From Mariniflexile maritimum (GTDB taxonomy: Bacteria; Bacteroidota; Bacteroidia; Flavobacteriales; Flavobacteriaceae): a stretch of DNA of 64,000 nucleotides. A model generated the notes under the pieces. It saw nothing but the letters and a program-made list of their open reading frames with translations, was not told the origin of the DNA and did not search any database. This document shows, piece by piece, positions 45,875 through 56,258 of the stretch. Every line of letters begins with the position of its first letter. Positions within the stretch are counted from its first letter, which is position 1. Location: positions 42,839 to 106,838 of the forward strand of contig NZ_WRPN01000011.1 of the NCBI RefSeq assembly GCF_009746565.1, written 5' to 3'. The position numbers and the translations under genes were made by a program.

Positions 45875-47932
45875 ATGAGTTTTAGTAAAGAAGATTTATT
45901 AAAAAAGGTTGATAGTTATGATATAATAAACCACTATTTGAAGCCATATCATAACACAGACAGGTTATTAGCAGGTAAAAATATAAGTAATCCATTTTTA
46001 GCTGAAAACCAAAAAACCCCTTCTTTTAATATTTTCCCAACTATGGGTTCTGGTGAATGGCGTTTTAAAGATTTTGCAACTGGAGATGAAGGTAGCTGCT
46101 TTGATTTAGTTATGAAATTGAATAACCTTAAATTTCCTGAGGCATTGCAAAAAATAAATTCAGATTTAAACTTAATGCTAGATACATCTCAAAAGTTCGA
46201 TAATTCTAACAAACATACCGTAGTTGAAAAACCAACTTTTCGAGTTAAAACAAAACCTTTTGATCAAATAGAAATTCAATTTTGGTTAAAATACGGTATT
46301 GATGTTCACACTCTAAAAAGGTTTAATGTTTCTAGCTTAGCAGAATTTAGTACTACAAGTAAATCCGGTAATCCATATACTATCAGGAGCAGTCAAGACA
46401 ATTTTATTTTTGCTTATGAAAACACTAATTGGGTAAAATTATACAAACCTTTAGACGATAAAAAGTATAAATTTCATTATTTAGGTACTAAAGACCAAGA
46501 ATTTATTTTTGGTTGGGAACAATTACCAGAGAATGACGAATTACTTATTATTACTGGTGGTGAAAAAGACGTTATGGCATTATCAGCAAAAAACTTTAAT
46601 GCTATAACACTAAACAGCGAAACTGCTACAATGCCAAAAAGCATTATTGATAATTTAAAGCTTCGCTTTAAAAACATCTTGGTACTATATGATAATGATG
46701 ATACAGGTTTAAAACATTCAAATCTATTAGCGGTTGCTCATGGCTTACATCGTTTAGTGCTTCCAACTATCAAGAACAACGGTAAAGATATTTCAGATTA
46801 TTTTGCCACAGGTGAATCTTTAGAAAACCTTAAATATTTAATTGAAGAAACACTAAAAACCACACCACCTATAGAACTGGATATCGAAAAATCTGTGTAT
46901 AATGCTGTCGAATTATTAGCTAGAGGAGAAATCGAACAGCGTTATTTAATGCATCCCATTTTTCCACAAAAAGGCTCAGCAGTTTTAGCAGGTAAACCCG
47001 ACACAGGGAAAAGTCAATTTGCGCGTCAATTATGCATTCAAATAGCATTAGGTGAAACTAATTTTATTGATTTCGAACTTAATCCTGTTCATAATCGTTC
47101 CATTTATGTGGCTACAGAAGACAATGAAGATGCTACACGCTTTTTATTATACAAACAGTTTAATGGTTTAGAAAAACAAGCGGTAGAAAATTTACGCTTC
47201 ATTTTTGCAGATACAATGAATCAAGAAGAAATAATTAAAAATCTCAATGAACAATTATCATTACAACCAGTCGATTTAGTGGTAATTGATAGTTTTGGCG
47301 ATATTTTTCAAGGTAACGACAGCAATAATAACATGGCAATGAGAAACACTGTTAAAACCTTTGATAAAATTGGTAAAGAACATAATTGTTTAGTTCTTTT
47401 TGTGCATCACATTAATAAAGCGGCTTACAGAGTTGCCCCAGGGCAAGAACACATTCAAGGAGGTGCTGGTTTAGTTCAAAAAGTTAGGTTAGCTATTGTT
47501 TTATCAGAAGGCGAGGGTAATACAAGATACTTTACAGTTGTTAAAGGAAACTATTGCCCTAAAATGTACAAGGAAAATTCTCTTCAATTAGATTTTTCCG
47601 AAGAATCATTTTTATTCACTAATTCAGGAAAACTAATTCCCACAGCAGAACTAGGAACAAAACCAGAATTAAATAATAAAGATGAAAAGTACAATGAATT
47701 AGTTGATATAGCCGAAGCTATTTTTAAAAATAACGTAGTAAACTATGGTAATTTTGTTAAAGAGTTTTGTCAAATTACAGGTAAAAGTGTACCAACCGCA
47801 AAAAGGGCACACTCTAATTTAGTAAAACTCGAAATTATCGAAAAATGCAATGGAGCTTACAGAATTAAAGAAAAGTCATCAGATGATAATAATCTAGATA
47901 ACGATGAAGATGATGTCGATGTTCCTTTTTAG
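45875..47932 (+). CDS. Primase-helicase (replication protein of the island)
   Basis: A 685-residue fusion. Residues 1-100 resemble the DnaG CHC2 domain fold (TPSFNIFPTMGSGEWRFKDFATGDEGSCFDLVMKL) but lack the usual Cys/His zinc ligands. Residues about 220-310 are Toprim (ITGGEKDVMAL with Glu230; LYDNDDTG at 271-278). Residues about 365-560 are a RecA-like helicase: Walker A GKPDTGKS (373-380), Walker B LVVIDSFGD. The C-terminus looks like a winged helix. It would start and unwind replication from the repeat array just downstream. Confidence 0.88.
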   Translation: MSFSKEDLLKKVDSYDIINHYLKPYHNTDRLLAGKNISNPFLAENQKTPSFNIFPTMGSGEWRFKDFATGDEGSCFDLVMKLNNLKFPEALQKINSDLNLMLDTSQKFDNSNKHTVVEKPTFRVKTKPFDQIEIQFWLKYGIDVHTLKRFNVSSLAEFSTTSKSGNPYTIRSSQDNFIFAYENTNWVKLYKPLDDKKYKFHYLGTKDQEFIFGWEQLPENDELLIITGGEKDVMALSAKNFNAITLNSETATMPKSIIDNLKLRFKNILVLYDNDDTGLKHSNLLAVAHGLHRLVLPTIKNNGKDISDYFATGESLENLKYLIEETLKTTPPIELDIEKSVYNAVELLARGEIEQRYLMHPIFPQKGSAVLAGKPDTGKSQFARQLCIQIALGETNFIDFELNPVHNRSIYVATEDNEDATRFLLYKQFNGLEKQAVENLRFIFADTMNQEEIIKNLNEQLSLQPVDLVVIDSFGDIFQGNDSNNNMAMRNTVKTFDKIGKEHNCLVLFVHHINKAAYRVAPGQEHIQGGAGLVQKVRLAIVLSEGEGNTRYFTVVKGNYCPKMYKENSLQLDFSEESFLFTNSGKLIPTAELGTKPELNNKDEKYNELVDIAEAIFKNNVVNYGNFVKEFCQITGKSVPTAKRAHSNLVKLEIIEKCNGAYRIKEKSSDDNNLDNDEDDVDVPF

Positions 47933-48115
47933 TATCAGTATCAAATGTATCAATTCTTATATACTGTTGATACATTGATACCAAAACACTAAGCTAAAAA
48001 ACTTAAATATTAACACTTAGTATCAAGTATCAACAGTATCAATCCCCTATGTAAAATGATACCGTGATACTTGATACTAATAAGTTGATGTTATAAAAAA
48101 AATATCAATGTATCA
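47932..48115. repeat. Iteron-like array of GTATCA/TGATAC (candidate replication origin)
   Basis: Twelve exact copies of GTATCA or its complement in about 185 bp. Forward copies start at 47932, 47938, 47947, 48020, 48027, 48036 and 48110; reverse copies at 47968, 47976, 48057, 48065 and 48072. They come in clusters with 6-10 bp spacing and alternate in orientation, then a very AT-rich stretch (48116-48229) follows. The position directly after the primase-helicase gene fits an origin; an operator array is the alternative. Confidence 0.7.
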
Positions 48116-48229
48116 TTGTATATTTACCTTTTCAATTTGATTTTATAGTTATATATACTATAATTTAGATTTATTATACATTAAAATTTTCCTACATTTA
48201 AACCCCTTTAAAACACATTTAACAATTCA

Positions 48230-50305
48230 ATGAACATAAACATATTACAATACGAATCAGACATTTGGAAAACAGCCGATTTTCTAAGAGGTGCAGGAAT
48301 TAAAGAAAGTGATTTTCCAAAATACATGATGCCCTACTTTGCACTTTTAATGGTTGAAAGTAGATTAATAAGAGAAGCCAAAAGATTAGAAGAAGAAATT
48401 GGCAGAGACAATATTGAGGACTTTGTAGAAATGTTCCAGTTAGAGGGCTTAGGATACAATGATTATGTAATTCGTAAAAACAAGTCATTAAAAGACATCT
48501 GTAAAAACGATAAAACATTTGATGTTGATTTTCAAAGTTACTTAGAGTCTTTTGACCCAGAAACTAAATATTTATTAGGTGTAAATAAAGGTACAGAAGA
48601 AGAAAAATTCCTAGACATATCAGGAATAAGTGGACTGCTTAAAAAGAAGCGTATTTTATTTGAAACCGTTAAAGTATGGAGTGAAATAGATTTAACGCCT
48701 TTTGACAACTCCGAGATAACAACTCTTGAAGAACACATCAAAAGAAAATGGGCAGATATTTCAGCAGAAACAGCAGGAGAGCAATATACCCCTGATGATA
48801 TTATTTCTTTGATTACAGAGTTAATTGTTACCAAGTTTGAAGATAATGGCAAGTTCTTAACCATATATGATCCAACTTGTGGTGGAGGAAACCTTCTTTT
48901 TGGCGTAGAAGATAAAATTAAATCGGATTTACCTTCAAGACCAACAGCAACCTATGGTCAAGAATGGAACGATACATTATTTGCTTTGGCTAAAATTGAA
49001 AGCCGATTTAGAAAAGATACCTATATCGAGTACGGTAATACTATTACCGAAATTGGTAAATTCTACGATAAGTTTTTCAATATAGCAGTTGCAAATCCGC
49101 CTTATGGTGTGGATTGGAAAGGTTATGAAAAAGATGTAAAAAACGACAGTACAGAAAGATTTATCGCTTTACCTTCTATTTCTGATGGGCAATTCCTTTT
49201 TACACAGCATATTTTATACAAACTCAATGAAGATGGTTTCGCAGTTGTTGTTCACAACGGCTCAACCCTTTTTAGTGGTGATGCAGGTAGTGGAGAAAGC
49301 AATATCCGTAAACACTTTTTTGATAATGATTGGGTGGAAGCTATTATCCAAATGCCTACGGATGAATTTTTCAATACAGGCATCTACACTTATTTATGGG
49401 TATTTAATAAAAATAAACCAGCAGACCGAAAAGACAAAGTTATCCTAATCAATGCCAGTGATTTATACGAGCCATTAAAGAAGAGCAAGGGTAAGAAACG
49501 GAAACAAATGAACCCTGACAACCGTAAGGAAATTGTTAAGGCGTTTACCGATTTCAAAGACAATGCCTTTTCTAAGGTGTTCGACAAATGGCATTTCTAC
49601 TACAACAAGCAAAGTATTATGCTTACCAATGTTGATGAAAACGGAAAGTATATTGAAATGCCAACTAAAGTAAACCGAGCAGGCGAAACAGTTGAAGAAA
49701 AAAGCATCAAGTTAGTTCCTACTAAAATTGAAGTTACTTCAGACAACAATACAACTACCTATACAGATTTTGAAATCACATCTTTTGATAAATCGAAACA
49801 TAAATCGTTACAAGATTATTTCAATGATGACATCAAACCAACCATCAACGCAATTGATTACAAAGAACAAGATGTAAAGGTATTTACAAAAAAAGCAACC
49901 TACTGGTACGACCAAGACAAAGAGACAATAATTGAGGAAATAAAAGGAGAACAAACCGAATTAGGTTGTGGTAAAATTGTAATCAAGTCTGCCTTTAAAA
50001 AAGCCACAAAAACCAAAGATGCCAGTATTGTAATAACGGTTGAGTTGACCAAAGATTTACAGAAAGATTATGAGATTATTCCATACAGCCCAGATGAAGC
50101 GATAAACCAACAAACCATTGACGATTTTATGGCGAAATACATTACTCGTCCTTTTGAGTATGTAGATAATGTTATAGGTGTAGAAGTCAATTTTAATAAA
50201 GTGTTTTATGTTCCCGAAAAACTAAGAACGGTTACAGACATACAGGCTGAAATAGAGTTTTTAGAAAATGAATTAGCTAACCTTGAAAATGAATTGGGAT
50301 TATGA
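48230..50305 (+). CDS. hsdM: Type I restriction-modification methylase HsdM
   Basis: A 691-residue N6-adenine methyltransferase. AdoMet motif I is DPTCGGGNLLFG (214-225) and catalytic motif IV is NPPYG (289-293). The HsdM_N helical domain precedes and a long C-terminal part ends in a coiled region (QAEIEFLENELANLENEL) for contact with HsdS. It overlaps hsdS by 4 bases. Confidence 0.94.
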   Translation: MNINILQYESDIWKTADFLRGAGIKESDFPKYMMPYFALLMVESRLIREAKRLEEEIGRDNIEDFVEMFQLEGLGYNDYVIRKNKSLKDICKNDKTFDVDFQSYLESFDPETKYLLGVNKGTEEEKFLDISGISGLLKKKRILFETVKVWSEIDLTPFDNSEITTLEEHIKRKWADISAETAGEQYTPDDIISLITELIVTKFEDNGKFLTIYDPTCGGGNLLFGVEDKIKSDLPSRPTATYGQEWNDTLFALAKIESRFRKDTYIEYGNTITEIGKFYDKFFNIAVANPPYGVDWKGYEKDVKNDSTERFIALPSISDGQFLFTQHILYKLNEDGFAVVVHNGSTLFSGDAGSGESNIRKHFFDNDWVEAIIQMPTDEFFNTGIYTYLWVFNKNKPADRKDKVILINASDLYEPLKKSKGKKRKQMNPDNRKEIVKAFTDFKDNAFSKVFDKWHFYYNKQSIMLTNVDENGKYIEMPTKVNRAGETVEEKSIKLVPTKIEVTSDNNTTTYTDFEITSFDKSKHKSLQDYFNDDIKPTINAIDYKEQDVKVFTKKATYWYDQDKETIIEEIKGEQTELGCGKIVIKSAFKKATKTKDASIVITVELTKDLQKDYEIIPYSPDEAINQQTIDDFMAKYITRPFEYVDNVIGVEVNFNKVFYVPEKLRTVTDIQAEIEFLENELANLENELGL

Positions 50306-51642
50306 GAAAGTATGATTCATATAAGGATAGCGGAATTGAATGGGTTGGTCAAATACCTGAGAATTGGAACGTTAATGCATTAAAACGAGTAGTTAAAATT
50401 AAAATAACAGATGGTCCGCACGAAACACCAACATTTATTGATGAAGGTGTCCCATTTATCTCAGCTGAGGCAATAAAAGATAGCAGAATTGATTTTAATT
50501 ATTGCAGGGGTTATATATCTAAAGACTTAGACAATCTATATTCTAAAAAATGTAAGCCAAAAGTTGAAGATATTTTTATAGTTAAATCGGGTTCGACAAC
50601 AGGGAAAATAGCAATAGTAGAGGAACAAAAAGACTTTAATATTTGGTCTCCTTTAGCATTGGTTAGATTGCAAAACTTTTACCATCCAAAATATTTCTAT
50701 TATTTACTTCAATCTACCATATTTCAAGATCAAGTTAAAGTTTTCTGGTCGTTTGGTACTCAACCTAATATTGGTATGAACGTACTTGAAAGGCTTTTTA
50801 TATGTTTTCCTACCAAAAATGAACAAACCGCAATAGCCCAATACCTCGATTCCAAAACCAAAGCCATAGATAAAAAAGCAAATCTTTTAGAAAAGAAAAT
50901 TGGGTACTACAAAGAGCTTCGAAAAAGCATCATCAATGAAACCGTTACAAAAGGTTTAGATAAATCAGCAGCATTGCAGGAAAATGATTTGGGTTTTGAA
51001 ACTCCATCAACTTGGTCAAAAAAACGACTTAAAGACTTAGGCTTTCTTTATAGTGGTTTGTCAGGCAAAAGTGGTGATGACTTTAATCAAGACGACAACC
51101 CTAATAACAAAGGATTTATACCGTTTACAAATATTGCCAATAACACTTATTTGAAGAAAGACCATTTAGGTACTGTTGTCGTTTTTGATGGAGAAAAACA
51201 GAACAAGGTAAAAGAGGGTGATATTTTCTTTTTAATGAGTTCAGAGGGGTATGAAGATATTGGCAAATCAGCAGTATTAGCTGAGAATATTGATGATACT
51301 TATCTAAATAGTTTTTGTAAAGGCTTTAGAATTAAACAGAAACATTGCAACCCATATTTCCTAAATTATCTTTTACTTTCGGACTATTACAGACAAATTT
51401 TAATTGTTGAGGGAAAAGGGTTTACTCGTATCAATTTAAAAATGGAGAAGGTTAATGATTTTGAAGTATATCTACCTAAAAATCTAAATGAGCAATCTGA
51501 TATAGTTTCCTATTTAGACCATAAAACACAGACCATTGACAAGATAGTAGGCAATATCCAAAACCAAATAACCACCTTAAAAGAGCTACGCAAAACATTA
51601 ATTAATGATGTGGTTACAGGTAAAATAAAAGTAGTAGAATGA
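50302..51642 (+). CDS. hsdS: Type I specificity subunit HsdS
   Basis: A 446-residue protein with two target-recognition domains, each followed by a similar helical spacer: EQTAIAQYLDSKTKAIDKKANLLEKKI (about 172-200) and EQSDIVSYLDHKTQTIDKIVGNIQNQI (about 395-423). It sets the two-part recognition sequence, which cannot be read from here. Start DSYKDSGIEWVGQIPENW is typical. Overlaps hsdR by 4 bases. Confidence 0.94.
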   Translation: MRKYDSYKDSGIEWVGQIPENWNVNALKRVVKIKITDGPHETPTFIDEGVPFISAEAIKDSRIDFNYCRGYISKDLDNLYSKKCKPKVEDIFIVKSGSTTGKIAIVEEQKDFNIWSPLALVRLQNFYHPKYFYYLLQSTIFQDQVKVFWSFGTQPNIGMNVLERLFICFPTKNEQTAIAQYLDSKTKAIDKKANLLEKKIGYYKELRKSIINETVTKGLDKSAALQENDLGFETPSTWSKKRLKDLGFLYSGLSGKSGDDFNQDDNPNNKGFIPFTNIANNTYLKKDHLGTVVVFDGEKQNKVKEGDIFFLMSSEGYEDIGKSAVLAENIDDTYLNSFCKGFRIKQKHCNPYFLNYLLLSDYYRQILIVEGKGFTRINLKMEKVNDFEVYLPKNLNEQSDIVSYLDHKTQTIDKIVGNIQNQITTLKELRKTLINDVVTGKIKVVE

Positions 51643-54600
51643 AAGAATTAGACTTACAAGATAAATACTTAATCAACTTCTTTTGTGAAAGACCTGACGG
51701 TCTTCAGTACAAAGAAGCAAAAGCAAATACGGTTTCTTCCAACTTCTTTGTTATGGAGGATTTAAAACAATTCATTTCAGAAACTTCATTAAATAAAAGT
51801 AATTACAAAAAGCTACTCAAAAAGTTTGATTCTGAAAAAGCCTTATTAGAAGCATTTACAGACTTCTTAGATGAAAAGATAAAATCATCTATGAATATGG
51901 CAATCTTTATCAATACTAATAAATCAGTAACCTTTGAGGGGGTAAAATTGCATCTTTTCTACCCAAGCGGTAGCGAAATGGAAGAAGATAAACTATTTGC
52001 TCAAAATGTGTTTTCAGTAGTTCAAGAGTTACCCTATACCTTTAAATATGAGGGTAAGCAGCGTTTTTCCTTTCGTCCAGACCTTTCATTTTTCCTAAAT
52101 GGTATATTCTTAGGATATAGCGAATTGAAAAGCAACTGGACAAACCAAACAGCGGATAAAAACGGCAGAAAGAAAGTGTCTAAAGATTATCTAAACGCAG
52201 TACAAGAGTATTTAGTAATAGCAGACCAAAACGATTTATCTCAAACCATTAAAAAAGATTTCCTAAAGGTTTTTGAAAAGGCAATCCACATCACAGCAAC
52301 AGACATTTCAGAAACTTTCGTGATTCGTAATATTTCAACATTATTTGACGACATCAAAGCAGGAGTAACCAACGGCAGTTATGATTTTGAGCAATACGAA
52401 AAGAAGTTTATAAAGGAGTTTAAAACATACCCAATCAGAAACAAAGAAGCATCTAAAACAGAGCGTTTTGAAGAAGTATTCAAGGCTCTTTATGATAAAA
52501 AGATGATTGAAAAAGAGATTCTTTATTATAATTTCATCGAAAGGGATCTAATCAAAAAAGAAGGAAGCAAAACCAAAGAATACAAACACAATGATGGTCG
52601 CTTAATCAGTCCAAGACCAAAGCAAAAGTTTGGAACAGATAAAGTATTAGCAAAGATTGAGGAGTTCTTAACTCACGAAAACGACCCAGATTATTTTATC
52701 AAGAAATTGGAGAAGGAGCTAAAGGCAAAAGGATTAGGAGACGTTCAAACCCAAGATTTGATAAATAAAAGGCTCAAATATCAAAACAACAAAACAGTCT
52801 ATTCCTTATTACTTCAATATGCAGCAGGTTTTGGGAAAAGTAATATCATTGGTTGGACTGCCTTACAACTCAAAGACCTTAGAAAAGACGGAGAGTATAT
52901 CTATGATAAAGTAATGCTTGTTGTTGATAGATTGCAACTTCGTGACCAGTTAGATTCCAAAATGCACAATATGAATATTCAAAAGGGAATGTTCATAGAA
53001 GCCAACGACCGTAAAAGTTTCATTGATGCGTTAAGTAGCGATAAAAGAATAGTAGTTGTCAATCTTCAAAAATTCTCAGCAGTTGATAATATTTTAGATG
53101 AAACCGCAGTAAAGAAACTGGCAAAACTTCGTATTGCATTTCTGATAGATGAAATTCATAGAAGCAACAGCGGTACACAACACGAAGAAATGATAAGCGT
53201 TTTTGACGAACTACAAAGTAGTTTTGATAATAGCAAGGAGTACCAATCAAACCAAACAAAGAAAAACCTAATTGTTGGTTTTACTGCCACACCAAGCGAC
53301 CACACATTAGCAAGGTTCGGTGAGTTTAATAAATATGCAGAAGCGGAAAAAATATGGATTCCTTTTGATAGTTACACAATGCGTGAAGCTATTGAAGATG
53401 GCTATATTCTAAATCCCATAAAAGGGATAGTGCCGGTTTCGGCTAAAATGTATTTTGAGATTCCTGAAAATGAGTTAGAAGGTTTTGAAAATGATTTTGG
53501 TTATGATGAAATTCCAGACAACACAGATACCGGGATAGATGAAGAAGGTAAAAAATATGCCATTAGGAAAAAGAAAATCTACTTAAACACACAGCGTATT
53601 GAAGCAATATCAAAGTTTATCGCAGAACGTTTGGTAAGTAGTGTTTACCACAATATCAGAGGTACAGCAAAAGCAATGCTTTCCGCATCTTCCATTCCAG
53701 CAGCTATCAAGTACAAAGGTTTTATTGACAAATATTACAAGGATTTAGTAAAGGACAAGAAATATGAAAGGTTTGCAGAAGCTCCAATTTATATCGTTTA
53801 TTCAGACAGTCAAGAACATAAAAGTTGTAGTAGTTTGAATAATGGCTTAAATGAAAAAACAGTCCTTCAAAATTTTCAGAAAAAGGACAAAAACGGTATC
53901 ATCATAGTAGTTGATAAACTACAAACAGGTTTTGATGAACCCAAACTACATACGTTATTTTTGGATAAAGAGATAAGAGGTATTAACGCCATTCAAACTA
54001 TTTCAAGAGTAAACAGAACCGCCAAATACAAGAACGATTGTAAAATAGTTGATTTCTCTTATAAGAATGTAAATGTTAAAAACATCAAAGCAGCGTTTGA
54101 GCATTTCAGTAATGTGGTAGTATCAGATTTTGACCCATTAGGAGATGAAGAAAAACTAATTGAATTATTAAAAACACTTTCTACCAAAAGTATTTTCAAA
54201 TCTCATTTCCCTACATTCAAAAGCTACCACACCTCAAACCCAGATATTAATCTAATAATAGGTATTGAGGATGCTTTAGATGCGTTTATTAAAGGTTCAA
54301 AGGCAGATGCTAAGAAAATCAAAGATGAAGTCTTACAGTACTTTAAAATCCTTAATCTTATTGAGTTTGTAATAGACTTAGAACCTAAATTTAGTGAAAG
54401 CCTATTTATTGAGTTTTGGCGTAAATACAATATGCTTTACAACCAAATCAATAAGCAATCTGAGGTTATAGATGATGTAGAAATTTATTTTGATAACAGA
54501 ATAGGTATCATCGCACCAATCGAGCCTAAAGATAAAGGGAATAAGCCTAAAAATCCATCTCCAACAGGTACAGACCAACCCAATAAGTACAAATACAATA

Positions 54601-54950
54601 TTCTCAAAGTAATAGAGAAACGTAACCAGGAAGAAGAAGCAATTGAAGAATTGATTGCAGAGTTTGAAAAGAAAATAGCCTCCTTTTTTGATTTCATCAA
54701 AACAGATGATAACGGCCAAAGATTAATTGCTAAAATAAAAGATGATGGTTCAGCCTTTTCACAAGACGAGATTTATTTAGATTTCACAAAACTATACAGG
54801 AAATACACCATCAAGAACAAAGACTTAGGCGATTTCTTTGTACGTGAAACAAAAGATATTTTAAACCAATTATGTGATGATTTTGAAAGAACAATTGTAA
54901 TTATTGATGGATTGGAATTACCGAGTAAACCTAAACCTCCTAAAAAATAA
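51639..54950 (+). CDS. hsdR: Type I restriction subunit HsdR
   Basis: An 1103-residue translocase-nuclease. The nuclease motif is Asp148 ... Glu162-x-Lys164 (RPDLSFFLNG..YSELKS). The SF2 motor has Walker A in YAAGFGKSN, the DEIH box in FLIDEIHRSN, FTATPSD, and later TISRVNRTAKYKN. Its start overlaps hsdS and its stop overlaps the next small gene by 1 base. Confidence 0.94.
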   Translation: MKELDLQDKYLINFFCERPDGLQYKEAKANTVSSNFFVMEDLKQFISETSLNKSNYKKLLKKFDSEKALLEAFTDFLDEKIKSSMNMAIFINTNKSVTFEGVKLHLFYPSGSEMEEDKLFAQNVFSVVQELPYTFKYEGKQRFSFRPDLSFFLNGIFLGYSELKSNWTNQTADKNGRKKVSKDYLNAVQEYLVIADQNDLSQTIKKDFLKVFEKAIHITATDISETFVIRNISTLFDDIKAGVTNGSYDFEQYEKKFIKEFKTYPIRNKEASKTERFEEVFKALYDKKMIEKEILYYNFIERDLIKKEGSKTKEYKHNDGRLISPRPKQKFGTDKVLAKIEEFLTHENDPDYFIKKLEKELKAKGLGDVQTQDLINKRLKYQNNKTVYSLLLQYAAGFGKSNIIGWTALQLKDLRKDGEYIYDKVMLVVDRLQLRDQLDSKMHNMNIQKGMFIEANDRKSFIDALSSDKRIVVVNLQKFSAVDNILDETAVKKLAKLRIAFLIDEIHRSNSGTQHEEMISVFDELQSSFDNSKEYQSNQTKKNLIVGFTATPSDHTLARFGEFNKYAEAEKIWIPFDSYTMREAIEDGYILNPIKGIVPVSAKMYFEIPENELEGFENDFGYDEIPDNTDTGIDEEGKKYAIRKKKIYLNTQRIEAISKFIAERLVSSVYHNIRGTAKAMLSASSIPAAIKYKGFIDKYYKDLVKDKKYERFAEAPIYIVYSDSQEHKSCSSLNNGLNEKTVLQNFQKKDKNGIIIVVDKLQTGFDEPKLHTLFLDKEIRGINAIQTISRVNRTAKYKNDCKIVDFSYKNVNVKNIKAAFEHFSNVVVSDFDPLGDEEKLIELLKTLSTKSIFKSHFPTFKSYHTSNPDINLIIGIEDALDAFIKGSKADAKKIKDEVLQYFKILNLIEFVIDLEPKFSESLFIEFWRKYNMLYNQINKQSEVIDDVEIYFDNRIGIIAPIEPKDKGNKPKNPSPTGTDQPNKYKYNILKVIEKRNQEEEAIEELIAEFEKKIASFFDFIKTDDNGQRLIAKIKDDGSAFSQDEIYLDFTKLYRKYTIKNKDLGDFFVRETKDILNQLCDDFERTIVIIDGLELPSKPKPPKK

Positions 54951-55342
54951 TGAAAGAAGAAGATAAAGAATATTTGGAATTGCTTAATAAGGCATATTTT
55001 GAAAGCGCATCACAATTTGATAAACAATTACTTTTTGTTGCCTCTGGTGCTTTAGGTATATCATTAGCTTTTATTAAAGATATTATTCAGCTTAATATAG
55101 CTTCAAATAAGGCCTTATTATTATTGTCTTGGATTAGCTTTGGTGTTGTTATATTAATTAATGTTATATCGCATTACACATCATTGAAAGCAATTAATTA
55201 TAAGATTGAGAATATTGATCATAATAGTGATAAACATTCTAAAAAATATAATTTAGTCACTAAATGGTTTAATGTATTGATGATTGTTTTTTTAACTTCT
55301 GGTTTAATATTACTTAATTTATTTATATGTATTAATATTTAA
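54950..55342 (+). CDS. Small membrane protein attached to the hsd operon
   Basis: A 130-residue protein with a cytosolic helical N-terminus and three hydrophobic segments (about 27-45, 57-76 and 106-128). The ATG overlaps the hsdR stop (TAATG), so it is expressed with the restriction genes. No known family; a membrane effector linked to restriction is possible but unproven. Confidence 0.55.
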   Translation: MKEEDKEYLELLNKAYFESASQFDKQLLFVASGALGISLAFIKDIIQLNIASNKALLLLSWISFGVVILINVISHYTSLKAINYKIENIDHNSDKHSKKYNLVTKWFNVLMIVFLTSGLILLNLFICINI

Positions 55343-55351
55343 AAATTATTT

Positions 55352-56254
55352 ATGATTTTATATAATAATAACTCTAATATACTAAACCAAGTAAAAGTTA
55401 AACCTTTCAAACTTGAACGAGAAATTCAAAATATATTTGAAAGTAATCTTTATGAGATTATGGGTTTACAATTAGTGAAATCAGAGTTTTCAATAAAAAA
55501 TAAACGAATTGACACATTAGCTTATGATAAGCAAACAAATGCGTTTATAATCATAGAGTATAAGAGAGACAAAAATTATAGTGTCGTTGATCAAGGTTTG
55601 ACCTACTTAAATTTAATGCTCCAGAACAAAGCAGAGTTTATTCTAACCTACAATGAAACGTTAAAAGACATTTTGCATAGCAAAGATGTTGACTGGTCTC
55701 AATCAAGAGTTGCTTTTGTTTCTCCAAGTTTTACCGATAACCAAATATCAGCAAGCGATTTTAAAGACTTTGGTATTGAATTATGGGAGATTAAGCAATT
55801 TGAAAATAATACAATAAGTATCAACACAATTAAAAAGAGTAGTGGTGCTCCAAGTATAAAACCTTTGTTAGAGAACAGCGACAACCTAAAAGAAGTAAAA
55901 GAAAACATTAAGGTTTATACAGAGGAAGACCATTATAATAACGGTTCGGATTACATTATAGAGTTATACGAGAAGTTTAAATCTTCAATACTCAACCTTA
56001 CAGATGGCATAGAAATATTACCACAGAAGTATTATATAGCTTTTAAGAAAGGTTCAAACATTTCAGATATTGAAATTCAAAAGAAGTCATTGAAAATATT
56101 CATTAATGCCAAAATAGGAAGTCTTGATGACCCAAAAGGATTAGTAAAAGATGTTTCAAATATTGGGCATAGAGGTAATGGAGATTATCAAATCCAAATA
56201 GAAAACGACAAAGATTTAGAATATATAATGAGTTTAATAAAGCAGGTTTTGTAA
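55352..56254 (+). CDS. PD-(D/E)xK nuclease-like protein with DUF5655-type C-terminus
   Basis: A 300-residue protein. The N-terminal half has KLEREIQNIFESNLYEIMGL, then Asp54 (KRIDTLAYD) and Glu69-x-Lys71 (IIIEYKRDK), a nuclease-type core seen in DUF91/NucS-like proteins. Residues about 195-300 resemble the DUF5655 domain (LYEKFKSSILNLTDGIEI ... KGLVKDVSNIGHRGNGDYQIQI). It lies 9 bases after the small membrane gene. Common in defence neighbourhoods. Confidence 0.75.
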   Translation: MILYNNNSNILNQVKVKPFKLEREIQNIFESNLYEIMGLQLVKSEFSIKNKRIDTLAYDKQTNAFIIIEYKRDKNYSVVDQGLTYLNLMLQNKAEFILTYNETLKDILHSKDVDWSQSRVAFVSPSFTDNQISASDFKDFGIELWEIKQFENNTISINTIKKSSGAPSIKPLLENSDNLKEVKENIKVYTEEDHYNNGSDYIIELYEKFKSSILNLTDGIEILPQKYYIAFKKGSNISDIEIQKKSLKIFINAKIGSLDDPKGLVKDVSNIGHRGNGDYQIQIENDKDLEYIMSLIKQVL

Positions 56255-56258
56255 TAAT

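Noticed and set aside
47932..48115. CRISPR array
   Set aside because: Repeats are 6 bp in both orientations with 0-40 bp gaps; no long identical repeats and no cas genes.
54402..54719. Minus-strand ORF of 105 codons within hsdR
   Set aside because: Antisense shadow of a well-supported coding region.
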